This document shows, one piece after another, positions 1 through 5,144 of a stretch of DNA of 5,144 nucleotides. Numbering within the stretch: the stretch's first letter is position 1; every line of letters starts with the position of its first letter. The notes beneath the pieces are model-generated. The model was not told the origin of the DNA, ran no database searches, and was given only the letters and a program-made list of their open reading frames with translations. The stretch lies in contig JACRIA010000054.1 of NCBI GenBank assembly GCA_016215735.1, positions 1 through 5,144 on the forward strand, read 5' to 3'. The translations under genes were made by a program, and so were the position numbers. This DNA is from Candidatus Peregrinibacteria bacterium (GTDB lineage: Bacteria; Patescibacteriota; Gracilibacteria; UBA1369; UBA12463).

Positions 1-1
1 T

Positions 2-235
2 ACAAAACCTTACGAAATTTTGCACCATACAAAAAGATACGCGCTAACGCGCGCGCATAATCCTGACACGCTTGTCCCGCTGTGCAAAGCGCATGAACAG
101 CTCGCGCATCTCGGTCTTATTGAAAATGAAGGGTCAGCGCCCGAGAGGTGGCGTGTACGCAAGGAGCCGAATGAAACAAATGGAAAATATAAAATAGATA
201 AACTGGTTGCGCAATATCGAACAGCGCCGGCATAA
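2..235 (+). CDS. HNH endonuclease-like protein, C-terminal part (5' end outside window)
   Basis: The frame is open from the left edge to a TAA at 233-235, so the true start lies outside the window. The TTG at 20 is an internal codon and not a convincing start. About 77 residues are visible. The segment LHHTKRY...HNPDTLVPLCKAHEQLAHLG has the layout of the second half of an HNH/beta-beta-alpha-metal nuclease fold: paired histidines, then Asn-Pro-Asp about a dozen residues later, then LVPLC-x2-H and a final H. The remainder (ENEG...WRVRKEP...KYKIDKLVAQYR) is a short basic tail. HNH domains cut DNA and occur in housekeeping, mobile and restriction proteins, so no specific role can be given. The CxxC zinc knuckle often found N-terminal to this motif would lie off the window. 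A promoter follows at 285-313, so this gene is probably a separate transcription unit from the pilus genes. Family call moderate, substrate unknown. Confidence 0.6.
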   Translation, partial: TKPYEILHHTKRYALTRAHNPDTLVPLCKAHEQLAHLGLIENEGSAPERWRVRKEPNETNGKYKIDKLVAQYRTAPA

Positions 236-284
236 AAAAGGCGGTTTTGTAAGCAGTTTGGTTTAGCGCGCCATATATTTAGCA

Positions 285-313
285 TTTACTTTGTGGAGGT
301 TTTTTGCTATAAT
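285..313 (+). promoter_or_regulatory. Sigma70-type promoter with extended -10 for the pilus operon
   Basis: A perfect TATAAT -10 box lies at 308-313. It is preceded by TGC at 305-307, giving the extended -10 form TGnTATAAT. A -35-like TTTACT lies at 285-290 (four of six match TTGACA), with a 17-bp spacer, the optimal distance. Transcription would start near 319-320, giving a leader of about 93 nt before the ATG at 413. It is the best promoter seen in the window and is correctly placed to drive all four downstream genes. Confidence 0.75.
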
Positions 314-326
314 TTATAGATAACGC

Positions 327-341
327 TCGTCCGAAGGACGA
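327..341 (+). other. Short leader stem-loop with GAA triloop
   Basis: TCGTCC (327-332) pairs perfectly with GGACGA (336-341) around a GAA loop. It would sit about 8 nt from the predicted 5' end of the operon transcript. A 5'-proximal hairpin can protect mRNA from 5'-dependent decay; that role is inferred. No U-tract follows, so it is not an intrinsic terminator. Confidence 0.5.
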
Positions 342-358
342 AAATATAAAAACAACAC

Positions 359-385
359 GCGCGGATCCGTTATGTCTGTCCGCGC
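359..385 (+). other. Leader stem-loop upstream of the pilN-like gene
   Basis: GCGCGGA (359-365) is perfectly complementary to TCCGCGC (379-385), with a 13-nt loop. It ends 27 nt before the ATG at 413. The intervening segment is almost pure A/T with a single G and no Shine-Dalgarno match. The hairpin lacks a downstream U-run, so termination is unlikely. A role in exposing the start region or stabilising the leader is possible but inferred. Confidence 0.5.
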
Positions 386-412
386 CAAATAAAAAATAAA
401 ATCGAAACAAAA

Positions 413-1918
413 ATGGCAGAGAACAAAACATTAAAAGAACGTTTGTTCGAGTTTATTGCCGCAAAGCCTGTTGAAAGCGATATAGAGCTGGCGAAAATTC
501 CTGCTGTTCCGGCTGCGCTGGCGCCACCAAGCGCGTTGACTGCTGTTCCGGCTGCGACTGTTTCGGTTCCAGCGACGGCGGCGGCTTCGGCTGCGCCTAC
601 TCTGGTTTCAGCGGCGGTTTCAAGTCCGGCATCGAGCGTCGCGCCTGCGCAGGTTTCAGCGGCGGTTTCAAGTCCGGCATCGAGCGTCGCGCCTGCGCAG
701 GTTTCAGCGCCAAGCGTATCTGTGTCTGCGGCGGCGGCTGCGCCAAAAAAAGATGAGGATGTTTTCTTGACTAAACTTTTTGAAAAGAAAGCAACAGAAG
801 AAAAATCCGAAAGCAAACTCATGAAAGGCCTTGTCGAAACTGAAGAAAAACAGGCTGAAAAACGCTCAATTTTGGGCAAAGCGCCGGAAGTGGATACAAA
901 ACTTTTCATTGACATCGAATATCATCTCAAGCAAAAACTTGCGATTGTAAAAACGGCTTTTATCGGACTTTGCGTATTAAGCGCTTTGATTGTCGCTATT
1001 TCATATTCAATCCTTGACAGCGAATATAATTTTTTCTGGCCGAATAATATCGGACGGCAATTTGATATTGAAAATCAGAATCTCATAAACAAACAAAACG
1101 AAACCAACAGGCTCTATTATCAAAATTTCAAAAAGGGAATTGATCAGCTGATTTTCATTGGCGCGGATTTCACGCAGAAATACAATGAATACAATCTTGC
1201 GAGCGACAGCAAAAAGCCTTTAATTAAAACCGATTTGGATAAATCGTACGAATCAGTAGGAAATAAATTCGATGAAATATCAAAAACCGTAACTGAATAT
1301 AAAAATTACAAAGATACTGCTGTGCAGGAACAAATGACAGCTATTGACGCGGAAAAACGGTTTAACCAACTGCTTAGAGATGCTGATGAAAAAGATCTTT
1401 TGCCTTTAATTGAAGATCCTGACGACCAAGGAAATAAGCCGCTTGCCGGAATTTTCAAAAATAAAAAAGCGTCTGATTGGAAAACTTACGAAGACGCGAA
1501 ATTAATGCTCGCGGATATTAATTCCAAATACAGCAACACATTTACGACATTCAATAAAATCAAAAACAGCCGCAACAAATGGAGTAAATATCTCAAAGAA
1601 ATAAACGAAATAACTCAAGCTGTTGATCCGAGCTATAAGCCGGATTTATTCGGTTCGGATTTCAGCGTTGATGTCGGCATAAAATACACCGGATTTAACA
1701 TAGATGAAAATAACGCTATAAAAATTTCCGGCGGCGCAGAGACTGCTGACAGCAAAACATTTACTCTGCTCGCAAAACTGGTTGATAAATTCAAAGAATC
1801 GTTGGCGTTCAAAAACGCTGACATGAAAACGTTTTCCAAAAATAGGAACGAACAAACCGGGAAATATACAAGCACATTCTCGATCACGGCGGAACTAAAC
1901 CCAGAATGGAATAAATAA
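413..1918 (+). CDS. pilN: PilN-like type IV pilus inner-membrane protein with long Ala/Pro-rich N-terminal extension
   Basis: This 501-residue protein is assigned as PilN-like from architecture and position, not strong motif identity. A charged N-terminus (1-29) is followed by an Ala/Pro/Ser/Val-rich segment (about 30-110) and a Lys/Glu-rich stretch (111-160). One membrane helix follows (about 181-200, TAFIGLCVLSALIVAISYSI). A long polar, helix-prone, extracytoplasmic region (about 205-410) comes next, then a C-terminal segment (about 420-496) with the strand-helix-strand-strand pattern of the PilN ferredoxin-like domain. PilN normally pairs with PilO to align the pilus machine across the inner membrane. 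Canonical PilN is about 180-220 residues and starts with an INLLP motif that docks in PilM; neither holds here. The ATG at 413 is the only start between an in-frame TAA at 347-349 and the body of the gene. No Shine-Dalgarno is visible. The pilO-like gene begins 37 bp downstream. GspL-like or lineage-specific alignment protein is the alternative name. Confidence 0.6.
   Translation: MAENKTLKERLFEFIAAKPVESDIELAKIPAVPAALAPPSALTAVPAATVSVPATAAASAAPTLVSAAVSSPASSVAPAQVSAAVSSPASSVAPAQVSAPSVSVSAAAAAPKKDEDVFLTKLFEKKATEEKSESKLMKGLVETEEKQAEKRSILGKAPEVDTKLFIDIEYHLKQKLAIVKTAFIGLCVLSALIVAISYSILDSEYNFFWPNNIGRQFDIENQNLINKQNETNRLYYQNFKKGIDQLIFIGADFTQKYNEYNLASDSKKPLIKTDLDKSYESVGNKFDEISKTVTEYKNYKDTAVQEQMTAIDAEKRFNQLLRDADEKDLLPLIEDPDDQGNKPLAGIFKNKKASDWKTYEDAKLMLADINSKYSNTFTTFNKIKNSRNKWSKYLKEINEITQAVDPSYKPDLFGSDFSVDVGIKYTGFNIDENNAIKISGGAETADSKTFTLLAKLVDKFKESLAFKNADMKTFSKNRNEQTGKYTSTFSITAELNPEWNK
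501..556 (+). repeat. 17-bp direct repeat pair in the low-complexity linker
   Basis: The 17-mer CTGCTGTTCCGGCTGCG occurs at 501-517 and again at 540-556, 39 bp (13 codons) apart and in the same reading frame. Both copies encode AVPAA within the Ala/Pro linker of the PilN-like protein. It is probably a relic of in-frame slippage or duplication that built up the linker. Confidence 0.7.
604..709 (+). repeat. Perfect 48-bp tandem duplication (2.2 copies) inside the pilN-like gene
   Basis: Unit 604-651 is repeated without a mismatch at 652-699, and a partial third copy (GGTTTCAGCG) continues to 709. The period is 48 bp, exactly 16 codons, so copy-number change would keep the frame. Each unit encodes VSAAVSSPASSVAPAQ (residues 65-80 and 81-96). 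The lack of any synonymous difference suggests recent duplication or ongoing slippage. It lies in a stretch clearly richer in G+C than the rest of the gene. Confidence 0.95.
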
Positions 1919-1921
1919 CAC

Positions 1922-1937
1922 CGCGGCGCCAGCCGCG
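1922..1937 (+). other. GC-rich stem-loop between pilN-like and pilO-like genes
   Basis: CGCGGC (1922-1927) pairs with GCCGCG (1932-1937) around a 4-nt loop. It begins 4 nt after the TAA of the upstream gene and ends 18 nt before the next ATG. The downstream sequence is AATCTAACAAAT, not a U-tract, so it is a poor terminator. It may protect the upstream message 3' end or structure the intercistronic spacer; both are inferred. Confidence 0.6.
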
Positions 1938-1955
1938 AATCTAACAAATATAAAT

Positions 1956-2582
1956 ATGCCACAAGCACAAGTAACACAATCGCTATTAAAACAACACTAC
2001 TACTCAAAGTATATAAATATTTATACAGTTGTCCTTATTCTCGCTGCTATACTTCTGGGATTTTTTGTTGTCGATAGATACAAAGATTACAGCTATAAAT
2101 CTTTTGTTATTTCGAATGTTAGGACTTCGATTGAAGAGCTTCAGAAAGACAAAGACAAAATGGCTGCGGAAGGCGCCGAAATTGATAAAAATTATACGGA
2201 AAACATGCGCAAAATCAATGAAACTTTGGCGGAGATATTTCCTACTGCTGAAAATTACACAGGCGTCATAAAAGTATTTGATGAATATTTTAAACGCATA
2301 GACACGACAAATAATCCCGCTATGCTGCCAAGCGTGAAATTTGATAATGTCGCGAAAAGCAAAACTGGCGATTATAGTGTTTTGCCTTTTACCGTGACGA
2401 TCGACGCGACCAAGGCGAATTTCGACAATTTCTTAAAATATGTTTATGAATCAGGCGATATCAATAAGGAAAACAGATTGTTTGAAATAAAATCATTTTC
2501 ACTGAATATTCCGGATTCTAAAACCAAAAAAACATTGACGCTAAACGTGAAAATGGAGACATATTTGCAAACACGCCGGTAG
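1956..2582 (+). CDS. pilO: PilO-like type IV pilus inner-membrane alignment protein
   Basis: The 208-residue product has the size and layout of PilO. It has a short cytoplasmic N-terminus (1-19) and one membrane helix (about 20-40, INIYTVVLILAAILLGFFVV). A charged coiled-coil-like helix (about 48-93, rich in Glu/Lys) follows, then a C-terminal ferredoxin-like domain (about 100-204). Within that domain, LPFTVTIDATKANFDNFLKY and NRLFEIKSFSLNI match the usual PilO pattern of a strand, a helix carrying 'nFLk', then a strand starting 'RLf.I'. PilO dimerises with PilN through the coiled coils and these folds, and in characterised systems links to PilP or the outer-membrane secretin. Its position right after the PilN-like gene supports the call. 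The ATG at 1956 has no Shine-Dalgarno but sits behind an A/T-rich linker. The TAG stop (2580-2582) overlaps the start of the structured spacer. Assignment rests on architecture plus synteny; sequence identity to model PilO is expected to be low. Confidence 0.72.
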   Translation: MPQAQVTQSLLKQHYYSKYINIYTVVLILAAILLGFFVVDRYKDYSYKSFVISNVRTSIEELQKDKDKMAAEGAEIDKNYTENMRKINETLAEIFPTAENYTGVIKVFDEYFKRIDTTNNPAMLPSVKFDNVAKSKTGDYSVLPFTVTIDATKANFDNFLKYVYESGDINKENRLFEIKSFSLNIPDSKTKKTLTLNVKMETYLQTRR

Positions 2583-2668
2583 CGAAGCGTTCTGCGCGAG
2601 CAGCAGCGAAGCTAGCGGCATGTCCGCGCACTAAATCACGTCCGGAGCGAACGAAGTAAGCGCAGAAC
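2581..2668 (+). other. Structured 110-bp intercistronic spacer: long-range stem plus internal repeats
   Basis: The spacer between pilO-like and pilB is unusually GC-rich for this window. GTTCTGCGC (2589-2597) is perfectly complementary to GCGCAGAAC (2660-2668), giving a 9-bp closing stem around 62 nt. Inside, GCGG (2615-2618) can pair with CCGC (2624-2627). The 8-mer AGCGAAGC is directly repeated at 2581-2588 and 2605-2612. A further GAGCGAACGAAGT-type string lies at 2646-2658. No open frame of note crosses it. It could be an mRNA processing or stabilising element, a small mobile palindromic repeat, or a control point for motor expression; the sequence alone does not decide. Confidence 0.6.
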
Positions 2669-2692
2669 ACAATCTTAAATTACAAATGACCA

Positions 2693-3940
2693 ATGGCAGA
2701 AAGCGAAAAATTACAGCAATTAAAAGAGTCTGTTCTCTCGGGAAATATACCTCAGCTTGTCCTGAGCATGATAAGCCATGCAATTGATATACGTTCCAGC
2801 GATATTCATATTGAGCCTCAAAAAACCCGCACGAAAATAAGATTTAGAGTTGACGGTGTTCTTCGCGAAATTATTGAATATCCGCTAAATCTGCATCCGG
2901 CGGTTGTTTCAAGAATTAAAATCATGTCGGAATTAAAAATTGATGAACAGCGCATTCCGCAGGACGGCCGCACGCATGTTACGACAAAAGATGGAAGAGA
3001 AATGGATTTGCGCGTTTCAACTTTGCCGACTGTGAATGGCGAAAAAATCGTGATGCGCATCCAGGATAAGTCAAAGAAAATTCCGGACTTACCGGAACTT
3101 GGCATTGAAGAAACAAATTTTAAATATTTTCAGGAAGCGCTGGCTTCGCCGAACGGAATTATTTTAACAACAGGACCGACTGGTTCTGGTAAAACAACGA
3201 CTCTTTATTCGTCATTGAGCACGTTAAATAAACCCGAAGTAAATATTCTCACGATTGAAGATCCTGTTGAAATCCAAATGGACGGACTGAACCAAAGCCA
3301 AGTCCATCCGGATATTAATTACACTTTCGCGTATGGATTAAGATGCGCGCTCCGCCAAGACCCGAATATCATAATGGTTGGAGAAATCCGCGACAGGGAA
3401 ACAGCTGACATCGCGATTGAAGCGTCTCTCACTGGCCATCTTGTTTTATCAACAATCCATACAAATAACGCTGTTGAAACAATCACCCGCATCGTGAATC
3501 TTGGAATACCGAATTATTTGCTCGCGGCAACCATTGAATTGATAATCGCGCAGAGGCTTGTGCGTAAGCTTTGTCCTGACTGCAAAAAAATCGTTGAACT
3601 TACTCCCGATCAAAAAGAACATATTGAAAAAGTTATAGAAGCTTTGCCGGATGCTGTTAAAACAGCCAATAAAGACGCTGTTATGAAAAAGCAGTTTTAT
3701 GGACCGGCCGGGTGCGAAAAATGCAACAACATAGGATACCTGGGGAGAATCGGCTTGTATGAAATGTTAAGAATGAATGATGAAATCAGAAAACTTATTC
3801 TTGAAAATAAACTTTCGATTGAACTTGAGCAGGCCGCTAGCAGATCCGGAATGCTGAATCTTGAAACAGACGGCGTTACCAAAGCTTTAAAGGGAATTAC
3901 GTCAATTGAAGAAGTTTATAGAGTGGCGCGTAAAAGCTAA
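2693..3940 (+). CDS. pilB: PilB/GspE-family type IV pilus assembly ATPase, lacking the N-terminal domain
   Basis: This 415-residue cytoplasmic motor ATPase powers pilin addition at the PilC platform by ATP hydrolysis in a hexameric ring. The N2-type domain carries SSDIHIEPQKTRTKIRFRVDG (35-55) with the conserved arginines. The catalytic domain has Walker A GPTGSGKT (161-168), the Asp box ILTIEDPVE (185-193), Walker B IIMVGEIRD (226-234, Glu231) and the His box GHLVLSTIHTNNA (248-260). Four cysteines, CPDC (294-297) and CEKC (341-344), form the zinc-binding motif typical of PilB/GspE and absent from the retraction ATPase PilT. Typical PilB is about 560-570 residues; here the protein starts near the N2 domain, so the MshEN/GspE-N region (about 150 residues) is missing. 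An in-frame TGA at 2687-2689 rules out an upstream start. An out-of-frame ATG at 2686 opens only a short frame. No Shine-Dalgarno is seen. All catalytic residues are intact. Confidence 0.93.
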   Translation: MAESEKLQQLKESVLSGNIPQLVLSMISHAIDIRSSDIHIEPQKTRTKIRFRVDGVLREIIEYPLNLHPAVVSRIKIMSELKIDEQRIPQDGRTHVTTKDGREMDLRVSTLPTVNGEKIVMRIQDKSKKIPDLPELGIEETNFKYFQEALASPNGIILTTGPTGSGKTTTLYSSLSTLNKPEVNILTIEDPVEIQMDGLNQSQVHPDINYTFAYGLRCALRQDPNIIMVGEIRDRETADIAIEASLTGHLVLSTIHTNNAVETITRIVNLGIPNYLLAATIELIIAQRLVRKLCPDCKKIVELTPDQKEHIEKVIEALPDAVKTANKDAVMKKQFYGPAGCEKCNNIGYLGRIGLYEMLRMNDEIRKLILENKLSIELEQAASRSGMLNLETDGVTKALKGITSIEEVYRVARKS

Positions 3941-3942
3941 CA

Positions 3943-3973
3943 GGCCGTGAGCCCGCGAGGCGGGTAGATGGCC
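3943..3973 (+). other. GC-rich stem-loop between pilB and pilC
   Basis: CCCGC (3952-3956) pairs with GCGGG (3960-3964) around a GAG triloop. GGCC at 3943-3946 can pair with GGCC at 3970-3973 to close an imperfect outer stem. It begins 3 nt after the pilB stop and ends 13 nt before the pilC ATG. The sequence after it is A-rich, not T-rich, so it is not an intrinsic terminator on the plus strand. The role is unknown; RNA stability or translational spacing is plausible. Confidence 0.6.
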
Positions 3974-3986
3974 CGATAAAAATAAA

Positions 3987-5144
3987 ATGGACGATCAAAT
4001 AAAAAAAATAGGGCTTGAGGGACAGCAAAATGCGTATAATTTGAATGTTAAACAAGGTGAGCCGGCGCAGAAAACTGACATTACTGAAGTGGACGCGTCC
4101 GCGCCCATACTGCTTAATATATCCGCGACATCTGTCCAGAAAAAACTGCTTGAACTCGAAAAATTAAAAGCGGTTAAAGTCACGGGTAATCCGATTATAG
4201 ACGCTTTTTATAGAATAAATGATTATTTGATTTCGCTCGCGAAAATCAGCGTTAGTAAGAAAGCGGCCTTTTTCAGGCTGTTATCCGTGATGATTAATGC
4301 TGGGGTTCCGCTCGTGAAATCGCTGGATACTTTGGCTGAGCAAAATTCGAAAGATTTGAAATTCGGCAGAATTATTTATGATCTGGGCCGCAAAGTTGAA
4401 GCAGGTAAAAGCTTGTCTGACGCGATGAAAATGCACAGCGATGTTTTTGAAGAAGCGCAAATTGGAATGGTTAAAAGCGGAGAAGCTTCGGGACAGCTCA
4501 CAAAAACGCTTTCGAATGTCGCGAGCCAGCTTGAAAAAAGCGCGTCATTCAGATCAAAACTCCGCGGAGCCATGATTTATCCGATAACGATTTTGTGCGT
4601 TCTTATTGGTGTGATTTTCGCGCTTATGGTTTTTGTTATTCCGGGAATGAAGGACTTTTTTGGCCAAATGGGGCAGGATTTGCCTGGGATTACAAAATTT
4701 GTGATTGGAGCGAGCGATTTCTTTGTAGCGTATTGGTATATTCTTATAGGTGCGATTATAGGCGTGATCGGCTTGATAAATATCTGGAAAAAAACAGCGG
4801 ACGGAAAATTGACATGGGACAGCATGATGCTCCGCATTCCGCTTATCGGCGGCTTGATCAAAAAATCTATTTTAGCGCAGATGTCGCGTTCGTTCAGCGA
4901 TTTGATCGGCGCTGGAATACCGCTTATTAATGCGATAAAAATTACAGCTAATTCGCTTAACAATGGTGTTTATAAAAGAAAATTAATGATGGCTGCGAAA
5001 GACGTTGAACAAGGTATCACTCTTGCTGAAGCTTTAACTGATCCGGCGCTTATGCCCACAATGCTCACGGATATGATAGCCATCGGCGAGCAGACAGCGC
5101 AGATTGAAACTGTGACTGAAAAAGTCGCGGCGTTTTACGAAGAA
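3987..5144 (+). CDS. pilC: PilC/GspF-family type IV pilus inner-membrane platform protein (3' end outside window)
   Basis: The frame runs from ATG 3987 to the right edge without a stop: 386 residues are visible. PilC/GspF is the polytopic inner-membrane platform on which the PilB motor acts to extrude pilins. Both duplicated GspF cytoplasmic domains are present. Domain one starts near FFRLLSVMINAGVPLVKSL (95-113) and includes KSGEASGQL (163-171). Domain two starts near SFSDLIGAGIPLINAI (302-317) and includes the equivalent GEQTAQIE (367-374). Membrane helices lie at about 196-220 (through VFVIPG) and 247-268 between the domains. The family ends in a third helix after 'FYEE', so roughly 40-50 residues are missing at the edge. 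The first 90 residues are long for the family: residues 1-50 are polar, low in hydrophobic blocks and probably disordered. The gene lies 46 bp after pilB, as in many T4P operons. No Shine-Dalgarno precedes the ATG. Confidence 0.93.
   Translation, partial: MDDQIKKIGLEGQQNAYNLNVKQGEPAQKTDITEVDASAPILLNISATSVQKKLLELEKLKAVKVTGNPIIDAFYRINDYLISLAKISVSKKAAFFRLLSVMINAGVPLVKSLDTLAEQNSKDLKFGRIIYDLGRKVEAGKSLSDAMKMHSDVFEEAQIGMVKSGEASGQLTKTLSNVASQLEKSASFRSKLRGAMIYPITILCVLIGVIFALMVFVIPGMKDFFGQMGQDLPGITKFVIGASDFFVAYWYILIGAIIGVIGLINIWKKTADGKLTWDSMMLRIPLIGGLIKKSILAQMSRSFSDLIGAGIPLINAIKITANSLNNGVYKRKLMMAAKDVEQGITLAEALTDPALMPTMLTDMIAIGEQTAQIETVTEKVAAFYEE

Noticed and set aside
225..250. Possible intrinsic terminator after the HNH-like gene (CGCC/GGCG then TTTTGT)
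   Set aside because: Only a 4-bp stem with an 11-nt A-rich loop and a four-base T run; too weak to call.
372..392. Tiny upstream open frame (ATG to TAA, MSVRAK) in the operon leader
   Set aside because: Six codons starting in a hairpin loop with no ribosome binding site; easily expected by chance and with no recognisable leader-peptide features.
370..915. Long antisense open frame opposite the pilN-like N-terminus, encoding Ala/Thr/Gly-rich repeats
   Set aside because: It mirrors the GC-rich repetitive linker of the plus-strand gene, where stop codons are rare on both strands. It has no domain signature and no promoter of its own; the plus-strand frame continues into a credible membrane protein.
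1633..2007. Minus-strand open frame with an apparent signal-like hydrophobic start
   Set aside because: It spans the end of the pilN-like gene, the spacer hairpin and the start of the pilO-like gene in antisense; the hydrophobic start is an artefact and no domain is visible.
2693..3940. Considered PilT (retraction ATPase) because of the short length
   Set aside because: The two CxxC pairs at 294-297 and 341-344 and the C-terminal NNIGYLGRIGLYEML segment are PilB/GspE features that PilT lacks; the upstream part is simply missing the N-domain.
4595..4930. Open frame of 111 codons on the plus strand within pilC
   Set aside because: It is out of frame with the pilC sequence, whose GspF domains continue without interruption through this stretch; no frameshift is needed.
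4577..4963. Minus-strand hydrophobic open frame opposite pilC
   Set aside because: It is the complement of membrane-helix codons in pilC; Ile/Pro-rich composition is a by-product, with no family resemblance.

Overview
The window looks like part of a bacterial chromosome from a small-genome lineage, most likely Candidatus Patescibacteria (CPR). This is an inference from four things: AT-rich coding sequence, no clear Shine-Dalgarno sites, a strong TGnTATAAT promoter, and a compact set of divergent type IV pilus (T4P) genes. The standard genetic code fits all the frames read here. No taxonomic marker gene is present, so the assignment is tentative.

Layout. (1) Positions 2-235 hold the 3' end of an HNH-endonuclease-like gene cut by the left edge. 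(2) Positions 236-412 are a spacer with a well-formed sigma70-type promoter (-35 at 285-290, extended -10 at 305-313) and a leader of about 93 nt that can form two stem-loops. (3) From 413 to the right edge, four genes run in the same direction: a 501-residue PilN-like membrane protein, a 208-residue PilO-like membrane protein, a 415-residue PilB/GspE-type ATPase, and a PilC/GspF-type platform protein cut by the right edge. The PilC gene, 3987-5144, is open to the window end with no stop.

How the genes fit together. In T4P and type II secretion machines, PilN and PilO form the inner-membrane alignment complex, PilC is the inner-membrane platform, and PilB is the cytoplasmic hexameric motor that powers pilin polymerisation. 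The cluster therefore encodes the inner-membrane core and motor of a pilus. No pilin, prepilin peptidase, PilM, PilT or secretin gene lies in the window.

Unusual points. The PilN-like protein has a long Ala/Pro/Ser/Val-rich N-terminal extension containing a perfect 48-bp in-frame tandem duplication. The PilB ATPase has no N-terminal MshEN/GspE-N domain, and an in-frame stop just upstream of its start excludes a longer product. The PilC protein has a charged N-terminal extension. Each of the four pilus genes is preceded by a GC-rich stem-loop ending 13-27 nt before the ATG, followed by a G-poor linker without a ribosome binding site. I see no defence system, CRISPR array, RNA gene or insertion sequence here.
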